Notes under the pieces: model-generated | The model's database searches: none | Seen by the model: the letters and a program-made list of their open reading frames with translations, nothing else | What the model was told of the DNA's origin: nothing | Shown: piece by piece, positions 61,401 to 64,000 of the stretch | How the letters are laid out: the number at the start of each line of letters is the position of its first letter | Numbering within the stretch: the first letter of the stretch is position 1 | From: Glandiceps talaboti | Taxonomy: Eukaryota; Hemichordata; Enteropneusta; Spengelidae | Direction: 5' to 3' | DNA: 64,000 bases | NCBI RefSeq assembly: GCF_964340395.1 | Contig: NC_135552.1 | Location: 26,590,681-26,654,680, forward strand | Program-made: the position numbers and the translations under genes

Positions 61401-63990
61401 GAAGAAGCTTGTCAGTCGGGATGTGTTTGTCCGTCATCCCAGGTAAGTTCACATGAACTGAGTATCTAATGTGAAGTTTGATTTATGCATGTCAGATGCG
61501 GTACAAGCAACTTTTGACCACGTATTAAGAGTACGTATGATGAACCATCTCGAAGATATTAATTACTCATAACCGATTTTCCTTTCTCCTAAGTACTTTC
61601 TTGCCCCCTTGAAAACGGCCGAATTTATCAAAGTATATTCTTTTTTGTTATAATGTTTGTGCTGGGAATTGCTCCCATTCTTTTATGCAGACACACACAT
61701 GTATATACACAATCACACATAATTCTACACAGTATATTCAAAGTATATTCTTGTCATTACTCGTTACAGGTAATGCAAGACGGAGAATGTATTGATGTTG
61801 ATGAATGTCGATGTGTCATTGACCACTCAGTCTTCGGTAGTGTAGAACCTGTGGTGCCAGTTAACATATCTGTTGAGGTCGATGAAAATGGAAACTTAGA
61901 ATTTCTGCCTGGAACAGTCTTACAGCACCGATGTAACAACTGGTGAGTTACCAATGTTCTGAATGATGTACACTTTCCAAAGAATGTTAGGCAATATAAG
62001 CAACATCTATCCTAAGACTCTCGAACTGAAAGGGCAAACATTCATGATGTAGAGATTATGAGTAAAATCTAAATAATTTTGTTCAGTGAAACATAGGCAA
62101 TGGATTTCATGGTTACTCGTCATGATCAGTTGTAAACAGCGTTCATCCAATGTTTTCTTTCATTTTCACTTTAATATTTAGCACGTGTGAATATGGAAAA
62201 TTTAAGTGTACTGATAATGAGTGTGATGGTAAGTATCAAATGAATTTGTGTTTTTATTAAATGTTGACACTACTTTCATTGGTGGTGGTGGTGGTGGTGG
62301 TGGTGGTGGTGGTGGTGGTGGTGGTGGTGGTGGTGGTGGTGGTGGTGATGGTGGTGGTGGTGGTGGTGGTGGTGGTGGTGGTAATGGTGGCGGCGGCGGC
62401 GGTTTATATAGAATATATATACGACCTTCTCATCCATTATGATGCGACTACTTGCTGATTATTCGTAATGTTATCAACATGCAGTTGACTGTGGGTACAG
62501 TGACTGGTCTTCATGGTCAGAATGTTCTGTGACGTGTGGATATGGTACTCGTACATCAACTAGAGAGCCAAATAATCCGGAACAATCTTATGATGGCCGT
62601 CCTTGTTCAGGATCAGAGATGAAGACTGAAGAATGTTATGCAGGACACTGCCGTGAGTTTCTATTCATGAAATTTCCAGGTGTCAAACTTATTCGTGTTC
62701 AAACATTTGTTTTGAAGCACATTTGGAAACTTTTCTAAACTATGGTGGTTATTATACTTATTACCCCGGGCCTTATTACAGTATTTCTGTTTGTATCGTG
62801 TTATTATTATTAGGTTTATAAATACATTATGATATATTTATATCAAACAATTTCTCTTTCATATTAGTTTGCCCGGGTAAACACGAGGTTTGGACTGAAC
62901 AGCACACCTGTCCACAAACATGTGACACCATAAACGACCCTCCCACAGAAATGTTAAACTGTACCGCTGAGGAATGCCTTGGCTGCCAATGTGAGCCTGG
63001 ATATTACAGAAACAACAGAGGAAACTGCGTCTTACCACATCACTGTCAATGTATCTATGATGGTGAAACTTACAAGGCTGGCGAACGATGGAGTCCGGAT
63101 CACTGCACCACATGCCGATGTGTGAATGGTCGTACACGGTGTTCTAATAATTGTCCTGAGCCGAACTGCCCTGAGGTATACTATAAATACTGTGTTGTGG
63201 TGGTAGTGAATCAATATGCATGTTAAGTTTACTCTTTTAAACAAACTAAACCGTACAAAATGCGAAATTTCGTTCATATTATTTAAATCTGTTTAATACA
63301 CCTGAATATTATGATAATAGTTACATTTGTTTATGTATTCATGTAAATGTCTTCCCTTTAGGGAAAGTACTAAATGTCCATATTTTCAATGACAAGAAAC
63401 TATCCATTTACTCATATAGTGAATACTTACCTTTGATGATGTTTTCATAAGATGTTCGATCAAAAACATCTCGAATTTATTTTTTATTCAATCAACAGGG
63501 TTGGGAACCGGTTCTTGAAGATGGTGAATGTTGTCCAGTTTGTAAGCAGAAATATGGTACGTACTATAGTTACTGTATAACATTTTCTTTTTATTTCAAA
63601 AGCACCGTTACAATATTCTCATGCCGATAGCAACAGTCTTTGTCTAATCAATTTAATTTCAAACCCTTCTGTCTTACAAACACCTTTCCTGCATTCTTAT
63701 ATCTCCAGTTCGTGAAGACTGCCGCCTGGTGACCGAAACGAGAAATCTAACAAACGTACAAGGCTGTGTAATAAACGACTACGAGTTGAGCTATTGCAAA
63801 GGTCACTGCGAATCTATATGTACACAGATATTACAGGAACCTTACTCGGAAACTACCTGTCGATGTTGTACGGGTGAGATTGATAGTTATGACGTAGTAT
63901 CTCTATCCTGTCCAGATGGGTCAACAACTGAAGCTACAGTGGTCCAATATGCTTCCTGTGCATGTCATTCAACTGTGTGTATGGATAAAG
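142..63990 (+). CDS. SSPO-like: SCO-spondin-like giant secreted glycoprotein, internal to near-C-terminal part (multi-exon)
   Basis: Seen: one chain of phase-compatible plus-strand exons with GT-AG borders running LDLa, Thr-rich linker, 18 x (F5/8C + mucin-like + linker), LDLa, linkers, eleven TSP1, five TIL, VWC-like modules and a cystine knot. Known: this combination (LDLa, F5/8C, many TSP1, TIL, VWC, CTCK) is that of SCO-spondin, a secreted protein that forms Reissner's fibre in vertebrates; in that family VWD and EMI domains lie N-terminal, which would be upstream of this window. Inferred: the product is secreted, heavily O-glycosylated and probably multimerises through the cystine knot. 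Odd: the F5/8C plus mucin segment is expanded to 18 copies, giving a gel-forming-mucin character that vertebrate SCO-spondin lacks. The span includes introns; the 5' exons and the last exon are missing. A lineage-specific mucin/TSP1 paralogue rather than the strict orthologue remains possible. Confidence 0.75.
430..540 (+). CDS. Thr/Ser/Pro-rich linker exon, diverged relative of cassette exon d
   Basis: Acceptor TTGCAG at 424-429, donor GTGAGT at 541, phase 1 on both sides, 37 codons. It begins [11 protein letters not shown], closely resembling the start of cassette exon d ([11 protein letters not shown]), and has almost the same length (37 against 38 residues) and the same place just before an F5/8C exon. 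It also contains a run of Ser from repeated TCG codons. Inferred to be an O-glycosylated spacer and a paralogue of exon d. The following intron (541-1061) holds no recognisable element; unlike the later introns leading to F5/8C exons it lacks the (AATAC)n tract. Confidence 0.75.
1062..3687 (+). CDS. Cassette unit 1 (type A F5/8C + mucin-like + linker)
   Basis: Exons: a 1062-1429, b 1829-1979, c 2357-3181, d 3574-3687. Exons a and b together make an F5/8 type C (discoidin) domain: bracketing cysteines (first in SVCRFYP, last in VRGC), the DATASSF core, [16 protein letters not shown] and, in exon b, IFQGNQN and [11 protein letters not shown]. Exon c is about 275 residues of Thr/Ser/Pro-rich sequence with no Cys, Trp or Asn, expected to carry O-glycans. 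Exon d is a Thr/Pro linker. The 5' edge is unique: the acceptor is CCAAG, exon a is two codons longer and the first residues differ from all other copies. Private residues include ENILEGNPW and IAWLTTS. Confidence 0.87.
3831..3914. repeat. (AATAC)n microsatellite, intron after unit 1
   Basis: Pure AATAC pentamers, ending in an AATGC variant, in the intron between exon d of unit 1 and exon a of unit 2. Confidence 0.97.
4037..6655 (+). CDS. Cassette unit 2 (type A F5/8C + mucin-like + linker)
   Basis: Exons: a 4037-4398, b 4797-4947, c 5325-6149, d 6542-6655. Same domain order as unit 1. The second half of the F5/8C domain is type A: exon a ends [12 protein letters not shown] and exon b starts [15 protein letters not shown]. 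From this unit on, exon a has the standard acceptor GTTCACAG and starts AVCHFYP or AVCQFYP. Private differences: GPGNVLEG in exon a, [12 protein letters not shown] at the start of exon c, and TTRQPAST late in exon c. The mucin frame is open throughout. Confidence 0.87.
6791..6861. repeat. (AATAC)n microsatellite, intron after unit 2
   Basis: Pure AATAC pentamers in the d-a intron. The upstream AATAAA hexamer found in the other d-a introns reads AGTAAA here. Confidence 0.97.
6979..9600 (+). CDS. Cassette unit 3 (type A F5/8C + mucin-like + linker)
   Basis: Exons: a 6979-7340, b 7740-7890, c 8268-9092, d 9487-9600. This is the last type A copy: exon a ends [11 protein letters not shown], and exon b has IFQGNQN and RGCAHG. 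Introns a-b (399 nt) and b-c (377 nt) are of the type A family, longer than and not readily alignable with the type B introns. Private residues: NAWTSDSS in exon a; [12 protein letters not shown] in exon c. Confidence 0.87.
9737..9815. repeat. (AATAC)n microsatellite, intron after unit 3
   Basis: AATAC pentamers with one AATAT variant near the 3' end. Confidence 0.97.
9934..12397 (+). CDS. Cassette unit 4 (first type B unit)
   Basis: Exons: a 9934-10295, b 10573-10723, c 11070-11894, d 12284-12397. First copy with the type B second half: exon a ends [12 protein letters not shown] and exon b starts [15 protein letters not shown], ending VRGCMQ. The exon b acceptor is taken as TTCTTATCCAAG at 10572 because it has a long pyrimidine tract and keeps phase 0; the nearby TTCACAG would bring in a stop. 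Introns a-b (277 nt) and b-c (346 nt) are type B. The intron a-b marker is CATCAGACATACATGG. Confidence 0.87.
12534..12632. repeat. (AATAC)n microsatellite, intron after unit 4
   Basis: AATAC pentamers ending in AATGC and AATGT variants, the same tail as after unit 5. Confidence 0.97.
12751..15214 (+). CDS. Cassette unit 5 (type B)
   Basis: Exons: a 12751-13112, b 13390-13540, c 13887-14711, d 15101-15214. Type B F5/8C with ETFYRL (Phe where other units have Tyr), shared only with unit 6. Exon c has the APTLST allele. Nearly identical to unit 6 in exons and introns, including a microsatellite tail with GCAAT and GTAAT variants. Confidence 0.87.
15351..15443. repeat. (AATAC)n microsatellite, intron after unit 5
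   Basis: AATAC pentamers with the same AATGC/AATGT tail as the tract after unit 4. Confidence 0.97.
15563..18026 (+). CDS. Cassette unit 6 (type B, near-twin of unit 5)
   Basis: Exons: a 15563-15924, b 16202-16352, c 16699-17523, d 17913-18026. Carries the same private ETFYRL and APTLST alleles as unit 5. The c-d intron reads GAATAGTGCAC where units 4 and 5 read GAATAGCGCAC, and the microsatellite that follows differs, so the two are distinct copies rather than one segment written twice. Confidence 0.87.
18161..18281. repeat. (AATAC)n microsatellite, intron after unit 6
   Basis: Long AATAC tract lacking the CTT that precedes it in other copies, with two AATGC variants at the 3' end; the unique intron sequence downstream is shortened. 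Confidence 0.97.
18383..20846 (+). CDS. Cassette unit 7 (type B)
   Basis: Exons: a 18383-18744, b 19022-19172, c 19519-20343, d 20733-20846. First unit with SEMVEVE (Met for Val) in the F5/8C domain and with the intron a-b marker CATCAGTCAAGCATGG. Exon c has APLYSTS (Leu for Ile), shared only with unit 11, together with the c-d intron variants CAGCATTATTAC and TTTCGTTAAC. The upstream d-a intron lacks about 20 nt (TTGTTGCTTGTTAATT region) present elsewhere. Confidence 0.87.
20983..21056. repeat. (AATAC)n microsatellite, intron after unit 7
   Basis: Pure AATAC pentamers; flank reads CAGACAGATAAA rather than CAGATAGATAAA. Confidence 0.97.
21176..23634 (+). CDS. Cassette unit 8 (type B)
   Basis: Exons: a 21176-21537, b 21810-21960, c 22307-23131, d 23521-23634. 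Has the SEMVEVE allele. Intron a-b carries a 5-nt deletion (GATTAACCC instead of GATTATTTTAACCC), shared with units 16 and 18. Exon c has APALST. The d-a intron that follows is the first with an (AATAA)n block inside the (AATAC)n tract. Confidence 0.87.
23771..23903. repeat. (AATAC)n(AATAA)n compound microsatellite, intron after unit 8
   Basis: AATAC block, then an AATAA block (about 23847-23885), then a few AATAC units. Confidence 0.97.
24024..26486 (+). CDS. Cassette unit 9 (type B, with open intron tail before exon c)
   Basis: Exons: a 24024-24385, b 24663-24813, c 25159-25983, d 26373-26486. Has SEMVEVE but the intron a-b marker of units 4-6, with AAAGAACCAACTC and GTAAAGGGC variants shared with unit 12. 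A 1-nt deletion in the b-c intron (TTTATTACC for TTTATTTACC) opens the frame of exon c back into the intron; an ATG there reads [18 protein letters not shown]. Units 12, 14 and 17 share this. Confidence 0.87.
26623..26756. repeat. (AATAC)n(AATAA)n compound microsatellite, intron after unit 9
   Basis: AATAC block, AATAA block from about 26692, then two AATAC units. Confidence 0.97.
26876..29339 (+). CDS. Cassette unit 10 (type B)
   Basis: Exons: a 26876-27237, b 27515-27665, c 28012-28836, d 29226-29339. SEMVEVE, intron marker CATCAGTCAAGC, exon c APALST and APIYSTS. No coding irregularity. The following d-a intron has a short (AATAA)n block. Confidence 0.87.
29476..29563. repeat. (AATAC)n(AATAA)n compound microsatellite, intron after unit 10
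   Basis: AATAC block with a short AATAA block (about four units) and an AATAC tail. Confidence 0.97.
29684..32147 (+). CDS. Cassette unit 11 (type B, near-twin of unit 7)
   Basis: Exons: a 29684-30045, b 30323-30473, c 30820-31644, d 32034-32147. SEMVEVE, intron marker CATCAGTCAAGC, and the APLYSTS allele plus the c-d intron variants otherwise seen only in unit 7, suggesting the two derive from one parental unit four positions apart in the array. Confidence 0.87.
32284..32387. repeat. (AATAC)n microsatellite, intron after unit 11
   Basis: Pure AATAC pentamers without AATAA conversion. Confidence 0.97.
32506..34968 (+). CDS. Cassette unit 12 (type B, with open intron tail before exon c)
   Basis: Exons: a 32506-32867, b 33145-33295, c 33641-34465, d 34855-34968. 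SEVVEVE and TESGNEL in exon a; exon c has LPIIATTRP (Ala for Thr), shared with units 14 and 17, and APTLST. Exon d has a private Pro-to-Thr change (GCTACTATC for GCTCCTATC). It shares with unit 9 the 1-nt deletion in the b-c intron and the exon a to b intron variants. Confidence 0.87.
35105..35258. repeat. (AATAC)n(AATAA)n compound microsatellite, intron after unit 12
   Basis: Short AATAC block followed by a long AATAA block from about 35150 to the 3' end. Confidence 0.97.
35378..37841 (+). CDS. Cassette unit 13 (type B)
   Basis: Exons: a 35378-35739, b 36017-36167, c 36514-37338, d 37728-37841. [14 protein letters not shown], intron marker CATCAGTCAAGC, exon c APALST. It is preceded by one of the longest (AATAA)n tracts. 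The c-d intron has a private A-to-G (GACTACAGTACATTTC). Confidence 0.87.
37977..38062. repeat. (AATAC)n microsatellite, intron after unit 13
   Basis: Pure AATAC pentamers. Confidence 0.97.
38180..40645 (+). CDS. Cassette unit 14 (type B, one extra Thr codon)
   Basis: Exons: a 38180-38541, b 38819-38969, c 39315-40142, d 40532-40645. Exon c is 828 nt: an extra ACA codon gives [10 protein letters not shown], shared with unit 17. Also [23 protein letters not shown] and the opened b-c intron. The c-d intron has GACTCCAATACATTTC, shared with the neighbouring unit 15 only. Confidence 0.87.
40781..40973. repeat. (AATAC)n(AATAA)n compound microsatellite, intron after unit 14
   Basis: The longest tract of the series (about 193 nt): AATAC, a long AATAA block with one 4-nt AATA unit, then AATAC. 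Confidence 0.97.
41094..43557 (+). CDS. Cassette unit 15 (type B)
   Basis: Exons: a 41094-41455, b 41733-41883, c 42230-43054, d 43444-43557. [14 protein letters not shown], intron marker CATCAGTCAAGC, APALST. It shares GACTCCAATACATTTC in the c-d intron with unit 14, although the exon markers of the two units differ, which is a local gene-conversion signature. Confidence 0.87.
43693..43787. repeat. (AATAC)n microsatellite, intron after unit 15
   Basis: Pure AATAC pentamers. Confidence 0.97.
43907..46365 (+). CDS. Cassette unit 16 (type B)
   Basis: Exons: a 43907-44268, b 44541-44691, c 45038-45862, d 46252-46365. Mixed markers: SEMVEVE together with TESGNEL in exon a, and the 5-nt deletion in intron a-b shared with units 8 and 18. 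Private [11 protein letters not shown] in exon b (Thr for Arg) changes a residue otherwise constant in the second half of the discoidin domain. Confidence 0.87.
46501..46591. repeat. (AATAC)n microsatellite, intron after unit 16
   Basis: Pure AATAC pentamers. Confidence 0.97.
46709..49174 (+). CDS. Cassette unit 17 (type B, extra Thr codon, variant donor)
   Basis: Exons: a 46709-47070, b 47348-47498, c 47844-48671, d 49061-49174. Shares [33 protein letters not shown] and the opened b-c intron with unit 14; STPILTTS is private. The donor after exon d is GTTAGT where the other full units have GTGAGT; it is still a GT donor but weaker. Confidence 0.87.
49311..49420. repeat. (AATAC)n microsatellite, intron after unit 17
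   Basis: Pure AATAC pentamers, the last tract of the series; nothing comparable follows unit 18. Confidence 0.97.
49539..51326 (+). CDS. Cassette unit 18 (type B, incomplete last unit)
   Basis: Exons: a 49539-49900, b 50173-50323, c 50670-51326. Exon c follows the others until about 51265 (ARLTT), then switches to a unique Thr/Val-rich end ([20 protein letters not shown]) and the donor GTATTG. It is 657 nt instead of 825 and no exon d follows; the next exon is LDLa. The phase at the end is still 1. It has the 5-nt intron deletion seen in units 8 and 16. This marks the 3' edge of the duplicated region. The following intron, 51327-51709, shows nothing recognisable. Confidence 0.85.
51710..51847 (+). 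CDS. LDL-receptor class A module, exon downstream of the array
   Basis: Acceptor TTCCTACAG, donor GTGTGT, phase 1 on both sides, 46 codons. After a Thr/Ser-rich lead ([11 protein letters not shown]) it reads [20 protein letters not shown], then [15 protein letters not shown]: six cysteines and the DCDDGSDE calcium-binding signature. With the exon at 142-320, LDLa modules flank the array on both sides, consistent with an array that expanded inside an original LDLa/F5/8C/LDLa region. The next intron (51848-52405) holds a large tetranucleotide/dinucleotide tract and nothing else recognised. Confidence 0.9.
51995..52168. repeat. Compound microsatellite (CAGA)n-(CAGG)n-(CAGA)n-(CA)n
   Basis: CAGA tetramers, a central CAGG block (about 52041-52070), more CAGA with one dinucleotide slip, then a CA run after CGCTAG. 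It lies in the intron after the second LDLa exon. The reading frames it opens (Thr-Asp-Arg-Gln repeats) are not supported as coding. Confidence 0.97.
52406..52444 (+). CDS. Short Thr-rich linker exon
   Basis: 13 codons between the acceptor AACTTCACAG and donor GTGAGT, phase 1 at both ends, reading [13 protein letters not shown]. It starts with the GTSP of cassette exon d and may be a shortened relative of it. The intron that follows (52445-52841) shows no recognisable element. Confidence 0.6.
52842..52913 (+). CDS. Thr/Ser-rich linker exon before the TSP1 region
   Basis: 24 codons, acceptor GCGATTTTCAG, donor GTAAGG, phase 1 at both ends. It reads [20 protein letters not shown], then SIIT: mucin-like spacer sequence of the same flavour as exon c. 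The following intron (52914-53257) shows nothing recognisable. Confidence 0.65.
53258..53419 (+). CDS. Thrombospondin type 1 repeat 1
   Basis: Single exon, phase 1-1. [20 protein letters not shown] carries the WxxWxxW ladder (C-mannosylation sites in this family) and the CSKTCG O-fucosylation consensus; six cysteines follow the TSP1 order, ending CNTVACQ. Acceptor ACATTTTAG, donor GTAATT. It opens the TSP1/TIL region. Confidence 0.9.
53663..53830 (+). CDS. Thrombospondin type 1 repeat 2
   Basis: Single exon, phase 1-1, acceptor CATTCTTTGAAG after a TTCTTTC tract, donor [26 protein letters not shown] has the full Trp ladder and the CDVTCG fucosylation consensus; it ends CGSQPC. The intron after it (53831-54215) shows nothing recognisable. 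Confidence 0.92.
54216..54462 (+). CDS. TIL (trypsin inhibitor-like) module 1 and start of a VWC-like module
   Basis: Starts [20 protein letters not shown] and continues with the cysteine spacing of a TIL domain ([11 protein letters not shown], then CVTVEQCEC). The tail [11 protein letters not shown] and EECKK leads into the VWC-like motif. The donor GTATGT follows TG, so a phase 2 intron splits the next Cys codon. In SCO-spondin TIL modules alternate with TSP1 repeats as here; inhibitory activity is not implied. The next intron (54463-54898) shows nothing recognisable. Confidence 0.88.
54899..55024 (+). CDS. VWC-like tail plus first half of TSP1 repeat 3
   Basis: The exon starts with C, completing TG|C, then [14 protein letters not shown], the CxC-xxG-xxxC-xxxxC tail of a VWC-like module. 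It runs directly into [20 protein letters not shown], a TSP1 start with Trp ladder and CSKTCG. It ends AG before the donor GTTAGA (phase 2), so this TSP1 repeat is split by an intron, unlike the others. The intron (55025-55507) shows nothing recognisable. Confidence 0.85.
55508..55669 (+). CDS. Second half of TSP1 repeat 3 and start of a cysteine-rich module
   Basis: Completes the split Arg codon and continues [20 protein letters not shown] and RECELEPC, the second half of TSP1. It then reads [15 protein letters not shown] and DECNE, an acidic segment whose end is the usual entry to the VWC-like CNxC motif. The donor GTAAGA follows TG (phase 2). There is no TIL module here, so the following VWC-like tail attaches directly to a TSP1. 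The next intron (55670-56074) shows nothing recognisable. Confidence 0.85.
56075..56286 (+). CDS. VWC-like tail plus TSP1 repeat 4
   Basis: Completes the split Cys codon (TG|T): [15 protein letters not shown], then [20 protein letters not shown]. The TSP1 has the Trp ladder but the fucosylation motif is CNATCD (Asp for Gly). It ends CNVDPCP before the donor GTGAGT. The intron after it (56287-56615) shows nothing recognisable. Confidence 0.88.
56616..56786 (+). CDS. Thrombospondin type 1 repeat 5
   Basis: Single exon, phase 1-1. [20 protein letters not shown]: Trp ladder present, but CSKECN lacks the Ser/Thr of the O-fucosylation site. It has extra cysteines (RDCDCSAPL) and ends CNTEACP. Donor GTAAAT. 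Confidence 0.9.
57051..57215 (+). CDS. Thrombospondin type 1 repeat 6
   Basis: Single exon, phase 1-1, acceptor TTCCCATGCAG, donor [26 protein letters not shown] has the Trp ladder and the CGKTCG fucosylation consensus; it ends CNIPTCP. Confidence 0.9.
57513..57640 (+). CDS. TIL module 2, first exon
   Basis: Reads [20 protein letters not shown], then [15 protein letters not shown]: the N-terminal part of a TIL module. It ends in phase 0 (CCG GAT before GTAAGT) and is continued at 57860. The split just after CxCPD matches TIL module 4 (61312-61442), so the two modules share an intron position. Confidence 0.88.
57860..58008 (+). CDS. TIL module 2, second exon, and start of a VWC-like module
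   Basis: Phase 0 entry. [17 protein letters not shown] completes the TIL module, followed by a Thr/Pro/acidic spacer and GCNN, ending TG before GTAAGA (phase 2). Confidence 0.87.
58251..58297 (+). CDS. VWC-like tail exon (47 nt)
   Basis: Completes the split Cys codon and reads [15 protein letters not shown], the same CxC-xxG-xxxC-xxxxC tail as in the neighbouring modules but on its own small exon. Phase 2 in, phase 1 out, donor GTCAGT. The following intron (58298-58848) holds a trinucleotide tract. Confidence 0.82.
58401..58482. repeat. (TTG)n and (GTG)n microsatellite
   Basis: TTG trinucleotides to about 58453 and a shorter GGT run to 58482, within an intron. It opens poly-Val and poly-Leu frames that are not coding. 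Confidence 0.95.
58849..59031 (+). CDS. Thrombospondin type 1 repeat 7
   Basis: Single exon, phase 1-1, 61 codons, slightly longer than its neighbours. [20 protein letters not shown] has the Trp ladder and CGISCG consensus; it ends CPLVDPCP before GTTAGA. The next intron (59032-59375) shows nothing recognisable. Confidence 0.9.
59376..59546 (+). CDS. Thrombospondin type 1 repeat 8
   Basis: Single exon, phase 1-1. [20 protein letters not shown] has the Trp ladder but Pro replaces the fucosylated Ser/Thr (CDRPCG); it ends CNTMTCP. Donor GTGGGT. The following intron (59547-59999) shows nothing recognisable. Confidence 0.9.
60000..60303 (+). CDS. TIL module 3 and start of a VWC-like module
   Basis: One 304-nt exon. 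[18 protein letters not shown], then [18 protein letters not shown] and CRC give the TIL cysteine pattern without the internal intron of modules 2 and 4. A spacer with [13 protein letters not shown] leads to TG before GTGAGG (phase 2). The next intron (60304-60604) shows nothing recognisable. Confidence 0.9.
60605..60804 (+). CDS. VWC-like tail plus TSP1 repeat 9
   Basis: Completes the split Cys codon, then [14 protein letters not shown] and the TSP1 start [20 protein letters not shown]. The Trp ladder is reduced to two Trp, and the fucosylation motif is CSATCD. It ends CGSDPCP before GTAAGC. Confidence 0.9.
60921..61088 (+). CDS. Thrombospondin type 1 repeat 10
   Basis: Single exon, phase 1-1, acceptor CATGTTTCAG, donor [26 protein letters not shown]: full Trp ladder, CTSSCD in place of CxxTCG; it ends CNTQPCG. 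Confidence 0.9.
61312..61442 (+). CDS. TIL module 4, first exon
   Basis: [20 protein letters not shown], then [17 protein letters not shown]-terminal part of a TIL module, ending in phase 0 before GTAAGT. It is closely parallel to the exon at 57513-57640. The intron after it (61443-61769) shows nothing recognisable. Confidence 0.88.
61770..61942 (+). CDS. TIL module 4, second exon, and start of a VWC-like module
   Basis: Phase 0 entry: [15 protein letters not shown], a Val/acidic spacer, then [13 protein letters not shown] ending TG before GTGAGT (phase 2). Same architecture as the exon at 57860-58008. Confidence 0.88.
62182..62228 (+). CDS. VWC-like tail exon (47 nt)
   Basis: Completes the split Cys and reads [15 protein letters not shown]; identical in length and phase (2 in, 1 out) to the exon at 58251-58297, suggesting the TIL-2/VWC and TIL-4/VWC blocks arose by duplication. 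Confidence 0.83.
62281..62403. repeat. (GGT)n microsatellite
   Basis: Intronic GGT trinucleotides with GAT, AAT and GGC interruptions; it opens poly-Gly and poly-Val frames that are not coding. Confidence 0.96.
62485..62652 (+). CDS. Thrombospondin type 1 repeat 11
   Basis: Single exon, phase 1-1, acceptor CAACATGCAG, donor [26 protein letters not shown] has two ladder Trp (Tyr in place of the first) and the CSVTCG fucosylation consensus; it ends CYAGHC. Last TSP1 repeat before the C-terminal modules. Confidence 0.9.
62868..63175 (+). CDS. TIL module 5 and von Willebrand factor C-like module
   Basis: [18 protein letters not shown], then [18 protein letters not shown] and CQC make the last TIL module. 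It is followed by [20 protein letters not shown] and [12 protein letters not shown], a fuller VWC module (CxxCxC around CTTCRC). It ends in phase 0 before GTATAC and continues in the next exon. The intron (63176-63498) shows nothing recognisable. Confidence 0.9.
63499..63556 (+). CDS. End of the VWC module
   Basis: Phase 0 entry, reads [19 protein letters not shown]: the ECCPVC motif is the usual end of a VWC domain. Phase 1 out, donor GTACGT. Confidence 0.85.
63709..63990 (+). CDS. C-terminal cystine-knot (CTCK) domain
   Basis: Begins [19 protein letters not shown] and continues with YCKGHC, CRCCTG, SCPDG and CACHSTVC, the cysteine pattern of CTCK domains that end SCO-spondin, von Willebrand factor and gel-forming mucins, where the domain mediates disulfide dimerisation (family knowledge). 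Acceptor ATATCTCCAG; the exon ends AAA G before GTAAGC, so at least one more exon lies beyond the window. NLT near the start is a possible N-glycosylation site. Confidence 0.9.
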
Positions 63991-64000
63991 GTAAGCTCGT

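Noticed and set aside
62248-62458. Poly-Gly and poly-Val frames.
   Set aside because: (GGT)n microsatellite between the 47-nt exon and TSP1 repeat 11.
1-64000. tRNA, rRNA or other structured RNA genes, and a promoter or true 3' end of the gene.
   Set aside because: None recognised by eye; the window starts and ends inside the gene.

Overview
The window is animal genomic DNA: AT-rich, with short exons, GT-AG introns mostly of 200 to 550 nt, many microsatellites, and only extracellular protein modules. Everything I can support as coding lies on the plus strand and belongs to one very large gene whose 5' part and last exon are outside the window. The module set (LDL-receptor class A, F5/8 type C, many thrombospondin type 1 repeats alternating with TIL and VWC-like modules, then a C-terminal cystine knot) is the signature of SCO-spondin. 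The compact introns suggest an invertebrate; I cannot name the species from the sequence.

Layout. 142-320: an LDLa exon. 430-540: a Thr-rich linker exon. 1062-51326: a tandem array of 18 copies of a roughly 2.8 to 3.0 kb four-exon cassette. Each cassette is exon a plus exon b (one F5/8C domain split by a phase 0 intron), exon c (about 275 residues, Thr/Ser/Pro-rich and without Cys) and exon d (a 38-residue Thr/Pro linker). Every d-to-a intron carries an (AATAC)n microsatellite, in some copies converted partly to (AATAA)n. The last copy stops inside exon c. By exon arithmetic the array encodes about 8,620 residues. 51710-51847: a second LDLa exon. 52406-52913: two short linker exons. 53258-63556: eleven TSP1 modules, five TIL modules and VWC-like cysteine modules. 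63709-63990: the cystine-knot exon, after which the gene runs off the window.

How the parts fit. Each cassette starts and ends in phase 1 and is a multiple of three, so any number of copies can be spliced in frame. The predicted product is a giant secreted glycoprotein: a SCO-spondin-like backbone with up to 18 beads (F5/8C domains) on densely O-glycosylated mucin-like strings between the LDLa and TSP1 regions. Copies 1-3 carry one version of the second half of the F5/8C domain (type A) and copies 4-18 another (type B). Introns are almost as similar as exons, so unequal exchange or gene conversion is recent, and shared marker differences show duplication of blocks of two or three cassettes. 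Exon borders were read by eye from splice consensus, phase continuity and repeat-to-repeat comparison; no transcript evidence was available.
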